Below, one piece after another: positions 47,666-59,117 of a DNA stretch of 64,000 nt. The stretch covers positions 17,471,046 through 17,535,045 of the forward strand of contig NC_063045.1 of the NCBI RefSeq assembly GCF_018812025.1. The letters are read 5' to 3'. A program made the translations under genes and the position numbers. Under the pieces are notes generated by a model. That model ran no database searches, was not told the origin of the DNA, and worked only from the letters and a program-made list of their open reading frames with translations. This DNA comes from Megalobrama amblycephala (taxonomy: Eukaryota > Chordata > Actinopteri > Cypriniformes > Xenocyprididae). Every line of letters begins with the position of its first letter. The first letter of the stretch is position 1.

Positions 47666-48185
47666 GCCATGTGAATGTTTGTAACCTCTTCACCTGAATC
47701 ATGTTAGCCTTTCTTCTGGCCCTCTTCTACCCGCTACCCTCCCTCCCTCCCTCCATCCATGCATTTCTTCCTCTGGTAAGGAATTATAATTATATAAACA
47801 GCCTGCATGACTGTGGAGAGTCTTTGCTGGTGGCAATAACTCACCATCACTGCCGGAGGATTGGCATACACTTCTTATCAAGTGGCTATATTTGCAAACA
47901 GGGAACACATCGTCCCCTCATACAAGATACATCCCGAAAATACATCCACAACAATTTTAGCATCATTGCACAAGTTATTGCAATATAATACAAATATAAT
48001 ATAAAACATTTTTAAATATATTTTAATAATAATGCAGTTCACTGTAAATTATATGATAATTTATATGGTTAGTTCCATTGTTGCATGTACGACATGAAAG
48101 TTACCAGGTTTATATAATATAATATAATAATATTTTAAATAAAACATTAAAATATTATAATATTCAAATAACAGTTAGGTCCTTC

Positions 48186-48480
48186 AGGGTGCCTCGGAAG
48201 GGGTGTCACAACATCTAGCTATGGGATGTCTCAGGGCTCAGTGCTTGTACCACTTCTCTTCTCCATCTACACGTACATGACATCATTAGGATCTGTCATT
48301 CAGAAACATGGCTTTTTCTATGACTGCTATGCCGATAACACACAACCCTACCTCTCCTTCCAGTTGAATGATTTGATGGTAGCTGCTTGCATCTCAGCCA
48401 GCCTGACAGACATTTCTTGTTGGATGAAGGACCATCACCATCAACTCAACCTTGCCAAGACAGAACTGCTTGTGGTTTTG
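48186..48480 (+). pseudogene. LINE reverse transcriptase fragment
   Basis: The frame from 48226 reads '[20 protein letters not shown]', '[17 protein letters not shown]' and '[20 protein letters not shown]'. These correspond to the RT finger/palm motif 'PQGSVLGPLLFS', the catalytic box normally YADD, and the following helix of a vertebrate non-LTR retrotransposon polymerase. The catalytic box is YADN here, so the second Asp is lost. Both flanks of the polymerase are missing; after about 48480 the frame continues into unrelated sequence through a deletion. It is inactive and a different lineage from the LINE at 17.5-18.4 kb. Confidence 0.8.
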
Positions 48481-48624
48481 CTGATGTTTGCTTACAGAAC
48501 AACCACTGGCTCTGCACACCAAACTCACTCCTTCAGACTTATGTGCCCTAGAAGTGAGGCACAAAAGCACTTTCACAGACCTTTATTTTGTCTGTTCCCT
48601 GCATAACTCAACCCGAGCAGCTGA

Positions 48625-48990
48625 GTCATTAAGTACTCACCCTCATGTCACCCCAAACCCGTAAGCCCTTCCTTCATCTTCGGAACACAAATTAAGATAT
48701 TTTTTATGAAATACGAGGGTATCTGAACTACACATAGGCAGCGATGTCATTGCACATTTTGATGTCTAGAAAGGTATTAAAGACATTGGTAAAATAGTCC
48801 ATGTGACTACAGTGGTTCAACCTTAATGTTATGAAGCAACAAGAATACTTTTTGTGTGCAAAAACAAAACAAAAATAACAACTTTATTCAACAATCTCTT
48901 CTCTTCCATGTCAGTCTCATACGCAGTTGACATTGTAAGCACAGCGCAGCACTTCCATGTTACATGCTTTGCCCTGACACTTGAAAGGGC
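48625..48990. mobile_element. Fragment of the TTAA repeat family
   Basis: 'tactcaccctcatgtcaccc', 'cttcggaacacaaattaaga' and 'gcaacaagaatactttttgt' match internal blocks of the 50725-51373 element. The outermost terminus is missing. Confidence 0.6.
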
Positions 48991-49071
48991 GAATAAATGT
49001 TTAAATTAAGTGTTATATAATGTTTTTTGTGCAAGATTAATGTTAAGTGGGGGATTTAGTAGTGTTTAATG

Positions 49072-49145
49072 TCAGCGCTGATAGCCTCGTGGGCAGCGTG
49101 CCGACATATAGCGCCATTGCGCTTCGAGTCCCCTCGCAGACCTTT
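49072..49145 (+). mobile_element. tRNA-derived SINE head
   Basis: Shows a pol III A box 'tagcctcgtggg' (49082-49093) and a B box 'gcttcgagtcc' (49121-49131) at tRNA-like spacing, preceded by 'gtcagcgctga'. No complete cloverleaf with matching acceptor stem follows, so this is a SINE promoter rather than a tRNA gene. The SINE body downstream is not recognised. Confidence 0.55.
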
Positions 49146-49624
49146 CCCAATACCTCATATTTTTTTGAGTTTTGCCAACTTATTCGGGTTTAAAGTGTAC
49201 TTAAAAATGCTTATCAATTGTTTCAGTATTTGTTTTATATATATTTTTTCAATACTTTTGAGCTGCTGTTGTTGCACATGTAGAGGTTTTATACTATATT
49301 TAAATATCAGAACATTAGGTCTTCATTTCTGACGTGTTGTGTTTAAGCAATTGTAAATAATATCAGAAAGATCCATGATTTTGGTATGGGGTAAGCTTGT
49401 ATGAAAAAAAAATTGAGAATTTTAGAAATGTGATAATTGACTGCATATTGTGTGAAAACGACATGAATTGTGTTAATGGTCTGGTCTCAACAGAGGGATG
49501 TTGTGCTAATTCTGTTTAGAGTTTTGAAATGTGACTACAGATTGGACAAAAGGATGTTAGCAATTGTAAAAAAAAAAAAAGCCTAACAAGTGTTATAATA
49601 TCACTTTAATAAGGATTGTATGAT
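49146..49624. other. Nothing recognised
   Basis: AT-rich sequence after the SINE head. A short A-run near 49570 is the only feature. Confidence 0.35.
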
Positions 49625-49930
49625 CTTTTTATAATATCAGTCTTTAAATGCAATATATTTAAAGTGTACCTAAAGTATACTTGCAATAGTTCCACTTTAG
49701 CACCTCAGCACTACTTCCGCACAATTAAAGTGCATACAAATTAGTTGTTCCAATTTAGCAGACTTTAAGTATACCAGTTTAGTATACCAAAAGTACAATT
49801 GCAGGGTATTTTTATTTAGCACATAAATATGTAAAATATGTATTTGTAGTACACTCAGCACATAATAAATGTATTTCAGGGGACCAATTAATGCACTGTA
49901 CATTTGCAGGAGAAGCACCTGATGAATGCC
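49625..49930. repeat. Dispersed palindromic repeat fragment
   Basis: 'aaagtgtacctaaagtatact' and opposing 'tttaagtataccagtttagtat' motifs fold on each other. The 'aagtatactt' words recall the palindromic MITE at 7818-9879, but no termini are present. Confidence 0.35.
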
Positions 49931-50161
49931 GGCTAAATAACAATGGGCCCGTGTAAAACAGCAGCACTAACAAATGAGATCATTTAGCTGAATGTGAGTG
50001 AACAGGCACACAGTCTGTTGAGGATTCATCAAAACCTCATCAAATCCTTCAGATGGTCTCCCTGTTATAATTATAAAACATTTATCTTTCTGAATAAACA
50101 TCTTGTTGGATTTACCTGGATATTGCAATATTTATAACTAATAATTCACTAATTATCATTA

Positions 50162-50162
<1 letters not shown>

Positions 50163-50250
<88 letters not shown>

Positions 50251-50252
50251 TA
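50163..50252. repeat. (TA)n(CA)n compound microsatellite
   Basis: About 33 TA units followed by about 10 CA units. Confidence 0.95.
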
Positions 50253-50314
50253 TATTTTAATTCTAATTAGTTTTAAGGGTGCATAAATAATTGTATTTAT
50301 TTATTTTGGTGTAA

Positions 50315-50650
50315 TCTAAAAATTGATGCATATCCTGATGGAAATAACACAACACTTATTTCCATCAAGAGGTGCATCAATTTTTGGTCAATATCTTGTA
50401 CTGACAATGCAAGAGGTGAGCACTCTGTAAAGTCTACTCCACCACATCCCAAAGACTTTTAATGAATTTAAGGTCTGGACTCAGAGGTGCCAATTCATGT
50501 GTGAAAGTTATTCTTCATGCTCCCTCCCAACCATTCTTTCACAATTCGAGTCTGATGAATTTTGACATCCTGGAATATGGCCATGATGTGTCTTCCTACA
50601 TGGTTGTTTAAGAAATGAAAAGCTACACACTCCATCAGTTAGGGTTAAAA
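50315..50650 (-). pseudogene. Eroded Tc1-like transposase C-terminus
   Basis: On the minus strand, frames with stops read 'IHQTRIVKEWLGGSM' then a degenerate 'SPDLNPIENLW'-like region and 'SVQDIDQKLMHLLMEISVV'. This corresponds to the C-terminal third of Tc1-type transposases. The 3' terminus forms a hairpin at 50320-50383 ('aaaattgatgca...tgcatcaattttt'). It is heavily mutated, the least certain of the Tc1 traces here. Confidence 0.55.
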
Positions 50651-50724
50651 GAACTGTTCCCAAACATATAACATGCTAGAAACATAAGAATTACAGCAAT
50701 AATGATAGAGTCATAGACTCTTAA

Positions 50725-51373
50725 AGGGTTAGTTCACCCAAAAATGAAAATTCTGTCATTTATTACTCACCCTCATGCCGTTCCACACCCGTAAGACCTT
50801 TATTAATCAATATTAATATTATAAAGCGACGAGAATATTTTTGGAGCGCCAAAAAAAAACAAAATAACGACTTATTTAGTGATGGCCGATTTCAAAACAC
50901 TGCTTCAGGAAGCATCGGCGCACAAATGAATCAGTGTGTCGAATCTGCTGTTCGGAGCGCCAAAGTCACGTGATTTCAGCCGTTGGCAGTTTGACACGCG
51001 ATCTGAATCATGATTCTACACACTGATTCATTTGTGCTCCGATGCTTCATGAAGCAGTGTTTTGAAATCGGCCATCACTAAATAAGTCGTTATTTTGTTT
51101 TTTTTGGTGCTCCAAAAATATTCTCATCGCTTTATAATATTAATATTGAATCACTGTACTCACACGAACTGATTTAAATATGTTTTTAGTACCATTATGG
51201 ATCTTGAGAGAAGAAGTGTCCATTGCTCCCTATGGAGGCCTCACGGAGCCATCGGATTTCAACTAAAATATCTTAATTTGTGTTCCGAAGATTAACGAAG
51301 GTCTTACGGGTGTGGAACGGCATGAGGGTGAGTAATAAATGACAGAATTTTCATTTTTGGGTGAACTAACCCT
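50725..51373. mobile_element. TTAA-flanked palindromic element, 649 bp
   Basis: Begins 'agggttagttcacccaaaaa', ends with its inverted copy, and is flanked by TTAA (50721-50724, 51374-51377). The arms pair over most of their length, e.g. 'cctcatgccgttccacaccc' with its complement near 51310, and 'gatggccgatttcaaaacac' near 50881 with its complement near 51060. The right arm holds about 100 bp not present in the left (about 51150-51290). Non-coding. Confidence 0.9.
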
Positions 51374-51711
51374 TTAAGTGTTTGCCTATTTTCTTTTCTT
51401 TTTCTTTTTTTTTTTTTTTTCTTTGGCTGAGCAGTGTCATATACTCCCTGTGCATGTTTGGGACTTTTGTTATATTTCTTGTCTTGTGTGCCATGTTTGT
51501 AGTCCTTTGTAGTTTTCCCTGTTGATTAGTCTCCCCAGGTGTGTCTTGTTCTCTTGTTAACTTGTTTATCTTGTTTGCCCCTGTGTATATATAGGCCTTG
51601 TGTTTCTCTTGTGCTTTGTCAGTCGATGTTTGGTGTTCCTTGCGTATTCATGCTCTCTGTGCTCCCTGTTTTTCCTGATTTTGGAATTGTTTGTTAAATG
51701 TACTCCTAGCA

Positions 51712-52455
51712 CAGTGTTTCCCAACCCTGTTCCTGGAGGCACACCAACACTACGCATTTTCCACCTCTTCCTAATCAAACACACCTGATTCAACTCATCA
51801 GCTCGTTAGTAGAAACTCCAAGACTAGGGCTGCGTTCCAGTTCGGTTTTTAAATGCCCTTCCCTCACTAACTTCCCTCGGTCTCGTTGACTCGGATGAAC
51901 GTCATTGCTTACGTTGCACGAGTGCCCACTTCTGGCGGAACCTTTGCAATGGGCTGAACTGGAACGTCCTACCCTTGATCACTTGGAATCCGCAATGGAG
52001 CTGATTTATTATTTATTTTTTCCCCTTACAAATTTGTTTAATACAGCATTCTATATGTATATATGTGTGTTTTAAATGTTTAAAAAAATAATTAATATAT
52101 CATAGAATTGTTTGTGGTAGGGTAAATTAAACGCGATATGCGGTGACGTCATAATCGTGTTGCATTGTGGGTTATGGAGCTGCCTGAAGTGTACATGTGA
52201 AGTAGACTCGCTCCCTCGGTTAAAATCGAGGGAGCGAGGGTCTGTCCATGTAAATTTCCCTCGTCCACTTCACGAAGTGGAACGCACTTCAAAATGGCGG
52301 CTGGGATTCCCCCGAGGGGAAGTGTGTAGGGAAGTTCGCGAGTGCATGTCTAAAACTGGAGTGGAACGCAGCCTAGAAATATATGGATCAGATAATGGAG
52401 ACATCCAAAGCATGTACTGTTGGTGTGCCTCCAGGAACAGGTTTGGGAAACACTG
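51712..52455. mobile_element. hAT-like element, ends 'cagtgtttcccaaccctgtt'
   Basis: Inverted ends of about 38 bp ('cagtgtttcccaa', 'ctggaggcacaccaaca') are flanked by the 8-bp duplication 'tcctagca/tccttgca' (51704-51711, 52456-52463; 7 of 8 match). It lies inside a solo LTR and itself contains another element. Non-coding. Confidence 0.85.
51827..52373. mobile_element. Innermost TIR element, TA-flanked
   Basis: The ends 'gggctgcgttccagttcggt' and the complement of 'actggagtggaacgcagcc' are flanked by TA (within 'cta' and 'tag'). It is about 547 bp, nested in the hAT-like element. A non-coding core with some 'ccctcac/gaggg' symmetry. Confidence 0.75.
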
Positions 52456-52635
52456 TCCTTGCAGATCCGCTTCCCCTCCTGCATTCTTTGAACCCAATAG
52501 TGACGGGGCAGTGTATAATATAATTTTTACTGACTTTATATAGTTATAATATAATATTATGTTGATATTAAAATAATAATGTCCACTGTTAATTGATTAA
52601 CTATCACTAAATGAACCGGTTCACTAAGACTCATT

Positions 52636-52958
52636 GGTAACACTTTACAATAAGGTTTTATTAATTAACTACTTTAGTTAACATGAACTAAGAATGAAAA
52701 ACACTTCTACAGCATTTATTAATCATAGTTAATGTTAATTTCAACATTAATTAATGCATTATTAAAATCAAATGTTGTATTTAACATTAGTAGTAGTAGC
52801 ACTGTGAACTAACTTAAACAATGAACATCTGGATTTTTATTAACTAACATTAACAAAGACTAATAAATACCATACCAAATGTATTGCTAATTGTTAGTTC
52901 ATGTTAGTTAATACATTAATTATTGTTAACAAATGAAACCTTATTGAAAAGTGTTACT
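52636..52958. mobile_element. Palindromic MITE with 8-bp duplication
   Basis: The ends 'ggtaacactttacaataagg' and its complement bound a long inverted repeat rich in 'gttaactaacatt' words. The target 'gactcatt' is duplicated at 52628-52635 and 52959-52966. This terminus is a very common cyprinid MITE. It interrupts the minisatellite that surrounds it. Confidence 0.85.
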
Positions 52959-52966
52959 GACTCATT

Positions 52967-53300
52967 AAAATGAACTGCCTAAACGATTCACTAAAATGAA
53001 ACACCCAAACCAATTCATTATAATGAATCGTTCAAACCAATTCACTAAAATTAATTGTTAAAACCAATTCCTTAAAATGAACTGTCCAAATAGATTCACT
53101 GAAACGAGCTGCCTAAACGATTCACTAAAATGAACTGTCCAAACTGATTCATTAAAATGAACCGCCTGAACTGATTCACTAATATCATTCATCTGAAGCT
53201 CACTTAAATGAACCATCCAAACCAATTCACTAAAATTAACAATTTGAATTGATTTACTATGAAGCACCCAAATCTATTCATTAAAATGAAGTTTTCAATA
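52967..53300. repeat. Degenerate minisatellite, period about 29
   Basis: Variants of 'ccaaaccaattcactaaaat' followed by 'gaactg' recur about every 29 bases with substitutions. The array begins before the MITE, since 'ggttcactaagactcatt' precedes it. The minus-strand frame 53058-53267 reads the array as the repeating peptide 'VHFSESV..', which has no evident function. Confidence 0.75.
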
Positions 53301-54735
53301 GTATTATGTAACACAATAACGTGTTTGATTTGGATCAATTGGTTCAAGTTGTGTTTGCAATACAAGAAAGCATAAAAACAACACTCTGTCAAGCTACATG
53401 AAACCCTACGTTACTAGAAAAGCAATGTCAAATTACTTACTGTAAGTTCATTTTGGCTCTAGTTACTGCAGGCTTTATCAGTTTATTATCACCCGGAAGG
53501 GGGCAAAGTAGGAAAGAGACTAGATCCTTTAATCTAAATTTATGTCCATCGAAAAGTAATAAGTACTGATTATTTCACAGCCACAACTAAAGAGTCACTC
53601 TGAGTCATTTTCAAAGATTTGTTGCCTCTAACCTCACAAAATCCAGAGATTAGTTTTTCCTCAGAAGTGCAATCAACTTGATCTCACAACTTTGTTTCCA
53701 GCAGTACTGGTGCACCACAAACCCCTGGAAGTTGTGTAATGATGGACTTGCAAATTAAACCAATATATTCCACACAGGACACCCGAAATTGTCATCCATT
53801 CATTTGAACAAGAAGATAACAGCTACAACTCAAACAAAGACAGACAAACAACAGTAATGAACACATTAAATCTGTGCTTCCAAAAAGAGAGAGGCGGTAA
53901 ACGTGGCCTGGTTTCCCAACCACCCGGTGTGAAAATAACAAATAAAACAATCATATTTGTCCCATTTTCCTGACAGATCAAAGATAGTACACAAGCTATT
54001 CAGGTATTAGCAAAGTTTCTGCCAATTGAAGTTGCCGTCGTACAGGTCAATTTAAATAAAGCACAATTATTTCTCTCCCATGCTGTTCTACTTAGGCTGT
54101 CAAGCCTGAGTAAGATGTAAGCTGAGAGATGCAAGGTAATTAAGTCCGGAAATAAATTAGATATTGACATTCTCCCTACATTTGTGCGGTAATGTTTCCG
54201 TAAGCAGCTTAGCAAATGGCAAATGTGCTGTGCTAATAGGCTAATCCTCCAGCTGTCTGCTCAGAAACCCTCTCTCTTTCCATCTTTTTTCTATCTACCT
54301 CTCCGCCAAGCTCATGATGTGGTGGGTGTTGTCTTTGAATGGTGAGGAAAAAGTTGAGCCAAAACCCATAGTCTTAAGGAAGTAATAATACATTAGCAAA
54401 ATTTCGGCAAGATTTTCCATCGTCAATAGTCTAGCGATGTATGAAGCACAGCTCACACAGAAGTAATTTTCAAACCAAGCAATGCGAATTTGCATGAACA
54501 ATTAGTGTGAAATCTGTATGTGGAAATCTTTCGCTTAAATCTTTTCATGCAAAATATTATATTACTACTGAAATGACTTGATTTTGCCTGTGAATTTCAC
54601 CTCAAAATGGTAAATGTGATTGTATATTAGCATTGGTTGACAAAAAAGTTTCAATTGAATTGTCAATTGTGTTGCTAATCTGTGGATGCACAGACACCCA
54701 TCTTCATTTGTGAACACATTTATAGGGCATCTTAA
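53301..54735. other. No gene recognised
   Basis: Unassigned. 54560-54650 resembles 63635-63720 in the same orientation ('gaaatgact.gattt', 'taaatgtga', 'ttagcattggttg') and is probably part of a dispersed repeat. Confidence 0.4.
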
Positions 54736-55082
54736 GGCATCTTTACACAGAAAAAGCGGCACAGAAACCAATTCTGAAGCGGCATAGAATCATAAAAATG
54801 TGCATTTACACAGAACGTTTAATGCTGTTCTGAAGCGGCATAAACGCATTTACACAGGAAATAAAATTGCGGGAAACATATACCTTTTAAAATAACTACA
54901 ATTTTTAAATTAGTTTTAACAAAAACAAATGCTATAAAATTAAATAACAACTATAAAAAAGAAATATAACAAATAACATAAAACACGAAATAAATAAAAA
55001 CACGACATTTTAAATGTAACGGCATTAAATTTAAATTTCCTGCGCGTGCTACATTGTATCGTGCGCTGGACGGTTTGTCACA

Positions 55083-56381
55083 ATGTTAGCTTCTGTGATA
55101 CTGACAGTGTTTTTCTTTTTCTTAACAAAAATGTTCCAATTGGAAACAACGCTTAAAAGAAATTATGAATTACTGCATCGGGAACATCGCCGCACGATTA
55201 AAAGAGGCCGAAATTTGTTTCAAAGAGCAAGGAAGTCACGCAGGCGCAGACACAACAAACGAAAATTGATACTAGCGTTAGCTTTCCAACGTAGACAGCA
55301 GATGTCGCCAGACCGTCATGTGTGGGTGAAATGTCGTCCGCAAGGAGATGTTTTTTGGAATATAACGGTACACAATTACAGTGATACTGACTGGGTTAAG
55401 AATTTTAGGATGAGTCGAGATACTTTTATATCCTTGGCTAATGAACTTAAGCCAGCTCTACAAAAGCAGGTTACAAACTGGCGAAAGCCAATCGATTACA
55501 GAAGACGACTCGCGGCTGTCATTTGGTGGTTTGCTACACCCTGTGAGTACAGGACTGTGGCTGCATTGTTCGGCATCGGAGAGGCGACATTGTGTAAACT
55601 CATTCGTGAAGTTTGCCGTGGAATTCAATGATTAATGCTGAGAAAATAGCCTACATTCATCTTCCACATGGCCCTGAACTTGAGCGCACGTTATCTGGTT
55701 TTGCCAGTCGAGGAATGCCTTTTTTTTTGCGTGGGTGCTATTGACGGTACACACATCCCAATCATATTACCGAGAGAAAACCCCGCAGACTATCATAATC
55801 GCAAAGGCTGGCATTCAATAATCCTACAAGGCGTAGTAGATCACAAAATGTGGCAAGTAACTATACAGACAGTTTTCTTTCCTTTGGTTAATTAATTATT
55901 TAGGTTACCAATCAAATTTTGTTAACAGTTTCACAGATGTTTACGTTGGGTGGCCTGGAAGGACACATGATGCTAGGGTCTTGGCAAATTCCGATATTTA
56001 TTGTCTTGCTGAGTATCGACAGGGTGGTTATCTTTACGCAAGAGAGGTGAGAGAAGTGCTTGTAAAATAGTCTGTGACAATTTGAGAACTAGGCTAGAAT
56101 GCAGTACACATTTTCTGTCTTAATTATTTGCTAGAATTATTAATTTATATATATTATATTATAATATCATATTATATATTATTTATATAATATTTAATCA
56201 TATTCATGTTTCATAGCTCATAAATGTTCTTTCCTGTAATTCAACAACGTTATAGTAAAACAACATCTTTGAACATTGAACTATCCATTAAATACTAGAT
56301 TTTTTATTTATTTATTTGTTTGCTTTAGCACTCAGGGCACATTAATAGCTTGGAGATTCCTCTATATGTAATCGGTGACCC
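55083..56381 (+). pseudogene. Harbinger (HARBI1-like) transposase, 5' exons
   Basis: DDE nuclease of the PIF/Harbinger family. 55083-55631 encodes a basic N-terminus ('ARKSRRRRHNKRK') and the helix-turn-helix region 'DYRRRLAAVIWWFATPCEYR'. A frameshift near 55627 leads to '[20 protein letters not shown]', and a second at a 9-T run (about 55720-55728) returns to '[11 protein letters not shown]', whose Asp (codon 55743) is the first catalytic residue. An intron 55857-55928 (GT...AG, 72 bp) joins to 'FTDVYVGWPGRTHDARVL', holding the second Asp (codon 55969). A further intron, 56047-56328, joins to 'HSGHINSLEIPLYVIGD', which is cut at 56381 by a Gypsy insertion. The gene was spliced and is now broken. 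The start could also be the Met at codon 17. Confidence 0.85.
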
Positions 56382-56866
56382 TGTCACGGAAAGAATGACA
56401 GATGCAAGTGCAAGTTAATCTCTTTATTAGAGCTTCACACCAGAGTTAGTCATTAAACGAGGAGAGACAGTAGCAGGAGAGTGGTGACGCAGGGACTTCG
56501 ATGGGCAGCTGGAAATCCTGTGGTGAGGTGAGATGGTGTCGTAAGTCCGTGAGTCCGTGCGTCCGAATCCGTGAGTGCAATCCAAAGTGAGAGTCCGACG
56601 GAGAACAGGAACAGGAAACAACGACGAGGTAATCCACTCCGGGGAACAAACAAACACGAGAGAGCACAGGACACAACACCAGGATTCCAAACAACGATCT
56701 GACAAACACGAGACGAAAGACAAGGTGTTAAATAGGCAGATAATGATTGCACACAGCTGCCGCTGATCAACAATCAGCGGCGACGCCCACACAGAACAAT
56801 CAACCAGACACACCCACACAAACACACAGACACCAGAATGAGACAGCGGATTGATCAACCGTGACA
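56382..56866 (-). repeat. 3' LTR of the Gypsy element
   Basis: 485 bp, identical to the 5' LTR except A at 56543 for G at 61320. Identical open frames appear in both LTRs (e.g. 56427-56858) and are not genes. Confidence 0.95.
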
Positions 56867-56880
56867 GTACCCTCCCTCCT
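56867..56880 (-). other. Polypurine tract
   Basis: In the element's sense, 'aggagggagggtac' abuts the 3' LTR. It is the expected plus-strand primer site for reverse transcription. Confidence 0.8.
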
Positions 56881-58243
56881 AGGAACGCCTCATGGCGTTC
56901 CCAGAACCACCTACCTGTCGATTGTAATCATCGATAAGGGAGTGATCCAGGATGTCCCTAGCAGGAACCCAACTTCTCTCCTCCGGACCGTAACCTTCCC
57001 AGTCCACCAAGTACTGGAATCCACGTCCCCTCCGCCTAGAGTCCAGAATACGATTGACCGAATAAGTGGGTTCCCCGTCTACGAGTCGCGGCGGTGGGGG
57101 AACCGGAGTGGGCGGATTAAGATGTGAATGAAACACAGGTTTAATTTTGGAGACATGAAAGGCGGAATGAATTCTCCTGTACGCTGGAGGAAGTTTGAGT
57201 CGGACTGCCACCGGACTAATGATCTTGGTGACAGGGAACGGGCCGATAAATTTGGGAGCTAACTTGTTAGAAACGGAGCGGAGCGGAATATTCTTGGTAG
57301 AAAGCCACACTTTTTGACCCACGACGTATACGGGAGGCTTCGACCGGTGGCGATCAGTCTTAGCCTTGGTGCGCGCCCTCACCTGCAGAAGAGTCTCACG
57401 GGCTCTACTCCAAGTGCGGTGGCACCTCTGGACAAAGGCGTGAGCGGAGGGGACCGCGACTTCGGATTCCAGACTGGGAAAAACAGGTGGCTGGTAACCT
57501 ACACTACCTTCAAACGGTGAGAGGCCCGTGGAAGACACTGGTAACGAATTATGTGCGTACTCAATCATAGAGAGTTGTTGGCTCCAGGAGGAAGGATTCT
57601 TGGAAGCCAAACATCGCAACATTCTCTCTAAATCTTGGTTGGCTCTCTCGGTTTGACCATTGGTCTGGGGATGGAACCCAGATGAAAGACTGACAGTCGC
57701 CCCCAGTAATCTACAAAACTCTCGCCAAAATTTGGACACAAATTGGGGACCCCTGTCGGACACCACATCTACCGGGAGGCCATGTAACCGAAAGATGTGG
57801 TCAACGACAGTTACCGCTGTCTCCTTAGCAGAGGGTAATTTGGTTAAGGGAATGAAATGAGTCGCCTTCGAGAACCGGTCCACTACGGTCAAAACGACCG
57901 TGTAACCCTGAGAGGGTGGGAGGGCGGTGACAAAATCTAGCGCGATGTGGGACCAGGGTCTCGAAGGGACAGACAGCGGTTGGAGTAACCCATCTGGGGG
58001 TCGGTTGGAAGTCTTACCAGTGGCGCAAACCGAGCAAGCCAAAACAAAACTGCGAATGTCACGAGCCATGGCAGGCCACCAGAATCGTTGCTTAACCAAA
58101 AACCTGGTACGATTAACCCCTGGATGACAAGCTACGTTGGAACAGTGACCCCATTTGATAACGCAGGACCTCAACCTCTCCGGCACAAATAAACGATTCG
58201 GTGGGCAACCGGGCGGAGGCGTTACCCCTTCTAAGGCCACCAA
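56879..58243 (-). pseudogene. Gypsy pol: integrase plus chromodomain
   Basis: 454 codons. An HHCC zinc-binding domain is at about residues 33-73 (His40, Cys70, Cys73). The catalytic core has Asp103 (ALDFVTALP), Asp163 (SDRGPQF) and Glu199 ([10 protein letters not shown]), with exactly 35 residues between the last two (DD35E). A GPF/Y-like 'FIGPFPV' follows, and a chromodomain lies at about 389-443, including '[19 protein letters not shown]'. Integrases join the cDNA ends to the target; chromodomains of this class bind histone marks and bias targeting. The segment is intact in itself but out of frame with the preceding RNase H part because of a frameshift near 58245-58260. The Met at its start is internal, not a natural start codon. 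Confidence 0.92.
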
Positions 58244-58249
58244 GACCTT

Positions 58250-59090
58250 CGACCTCCCATGTAAGAGTGGAGACCACTAATGTCTCAGGAAGAATACACT
58301 CGGGAGTAGACGGGCGTTCGGAAGGGTCAAAAATGCGAGATAAAGAATCGGGCTTGATGTTCTTGGAGCCCGGGCGGTACGAGAGAGAAAAATCTAATCG
58401 TCCGAAAAAAAGTGCCCACCGAGCCTGCCTGGAGTTAAGTCTTTTAGCTGATCGGATATACTCTAAGTTCTTGTGATCTGTCCAAACGATAAAAGGTACC
58501 CCAGAACCTTCCAACCAATGTCGCCACTCTTCCAACGCTAATTTGACTGCCAACAACTCTCTGTTACCAATGTCGTAATTGCGTTCGGCGGGAGACAAAC
58601 GATGAGAAAAATACGCGCAAGGGTGCATCTTATCGTCTGTGGGAGAACGCTGAGATAACACTGCACCTACCCCCACCTCTGACGCGTCGACCTCCACCAC
58701 GAACTGACGTGAGGAATCAGGGGCAATGAGAATGGGAGCCGAAACGAAGCGACTCTTCAGTTTGGTAAATGCAGCCTCCGCTGCATCGGACCACCTGAAC
58801 GTCGTTCTGGGGGAGGTCAAGGCGGTCAGAGGCGTGGCTAGTTGGCTGAAATTGCGAATAAACCGCCGGTAAAAATTGGCGAACCCCAGAAACCTCTGTA
58901 GGGCCTTACGGGAATCTGGACTTGGCCAATCCACCACAGCCTTAACCTTGTCAGGATCCATGCGCACTCCCTCAGACGAGACGATGTACCCTAGGAAAGA
59001 AACAGACTGTGCATGAAAATCGCATTTCTCCGCCTTGACAAAAAGCCCATTCTCTAACAGACGTTGAAGCACTCGTCTGACGTGTTGCAC
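58250..59090 (-). pseudogene. Gypsy pol: RT connection and RNase H
   Basis: Reads from '[20 protein letters not shown]' through the RT thumb/connection ('[19 protein letters not shown]', '[12 protein letters not shown]') to RNase H: '[17 protein letters not shown]' (first catalytic Asp), '[19 protein letters not shown]' (Glu) and '[11 protein letters not shown]' (Asp), ending '[12 protein letters not shown]' and a linker. RNase H removes the RNA template during cDNA synthesis. The frame is offset from the RT core by an extra base in an A7 run at 59111-59117 (plus strand) and from integrase by the frameshift near 58250. The open frame runs on to 58113 in a wrong frame. Confidence 0.9.
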
Positions 59091-59117
59091 ATGTTCCTGG
59101 AGAGATGAAGAAAAAAA

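Larger units (their letters stand above)
51435..52506 (+). mobile_element. Solo Gypsy-type LTR split by nested insertions
   Basis: Starts 'tgtcatatactccctgtgc' and ends 'cccaatagtgacg', with flanking 'agcag/ggcag' (51430-51434, 52507-52511), an imperfect 5-bp duplication. Without the hAT-like insert at 51712-52455 the LTR is about 320 bp. A TATA box 'tgtatatataggcc' lies near 51585. Stretches such as 'ccctgttgattagt' and 'gtgtcttgtt' are shared with the solo LTR at 43827-44117, so the two are relatives. Confidence 0.7.

Noticed and set aside
49072..49145. Possible tRNA gene
   Set aside because: A and B boxes are present but no full cloverleaf or matching acceptor stem could be drawn.
53058..53267. 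Repetitive 69-codon frame on the minus strand
   Set aside because: It is the translation of a degenerate 29-bp minisatellite.
56427..56858. 143-codon open frame repeated at 61204-61635
   Set aside because: It lies inside both LTRs on the coding strand of the element and is identical because the LTRs are; there is no motif.
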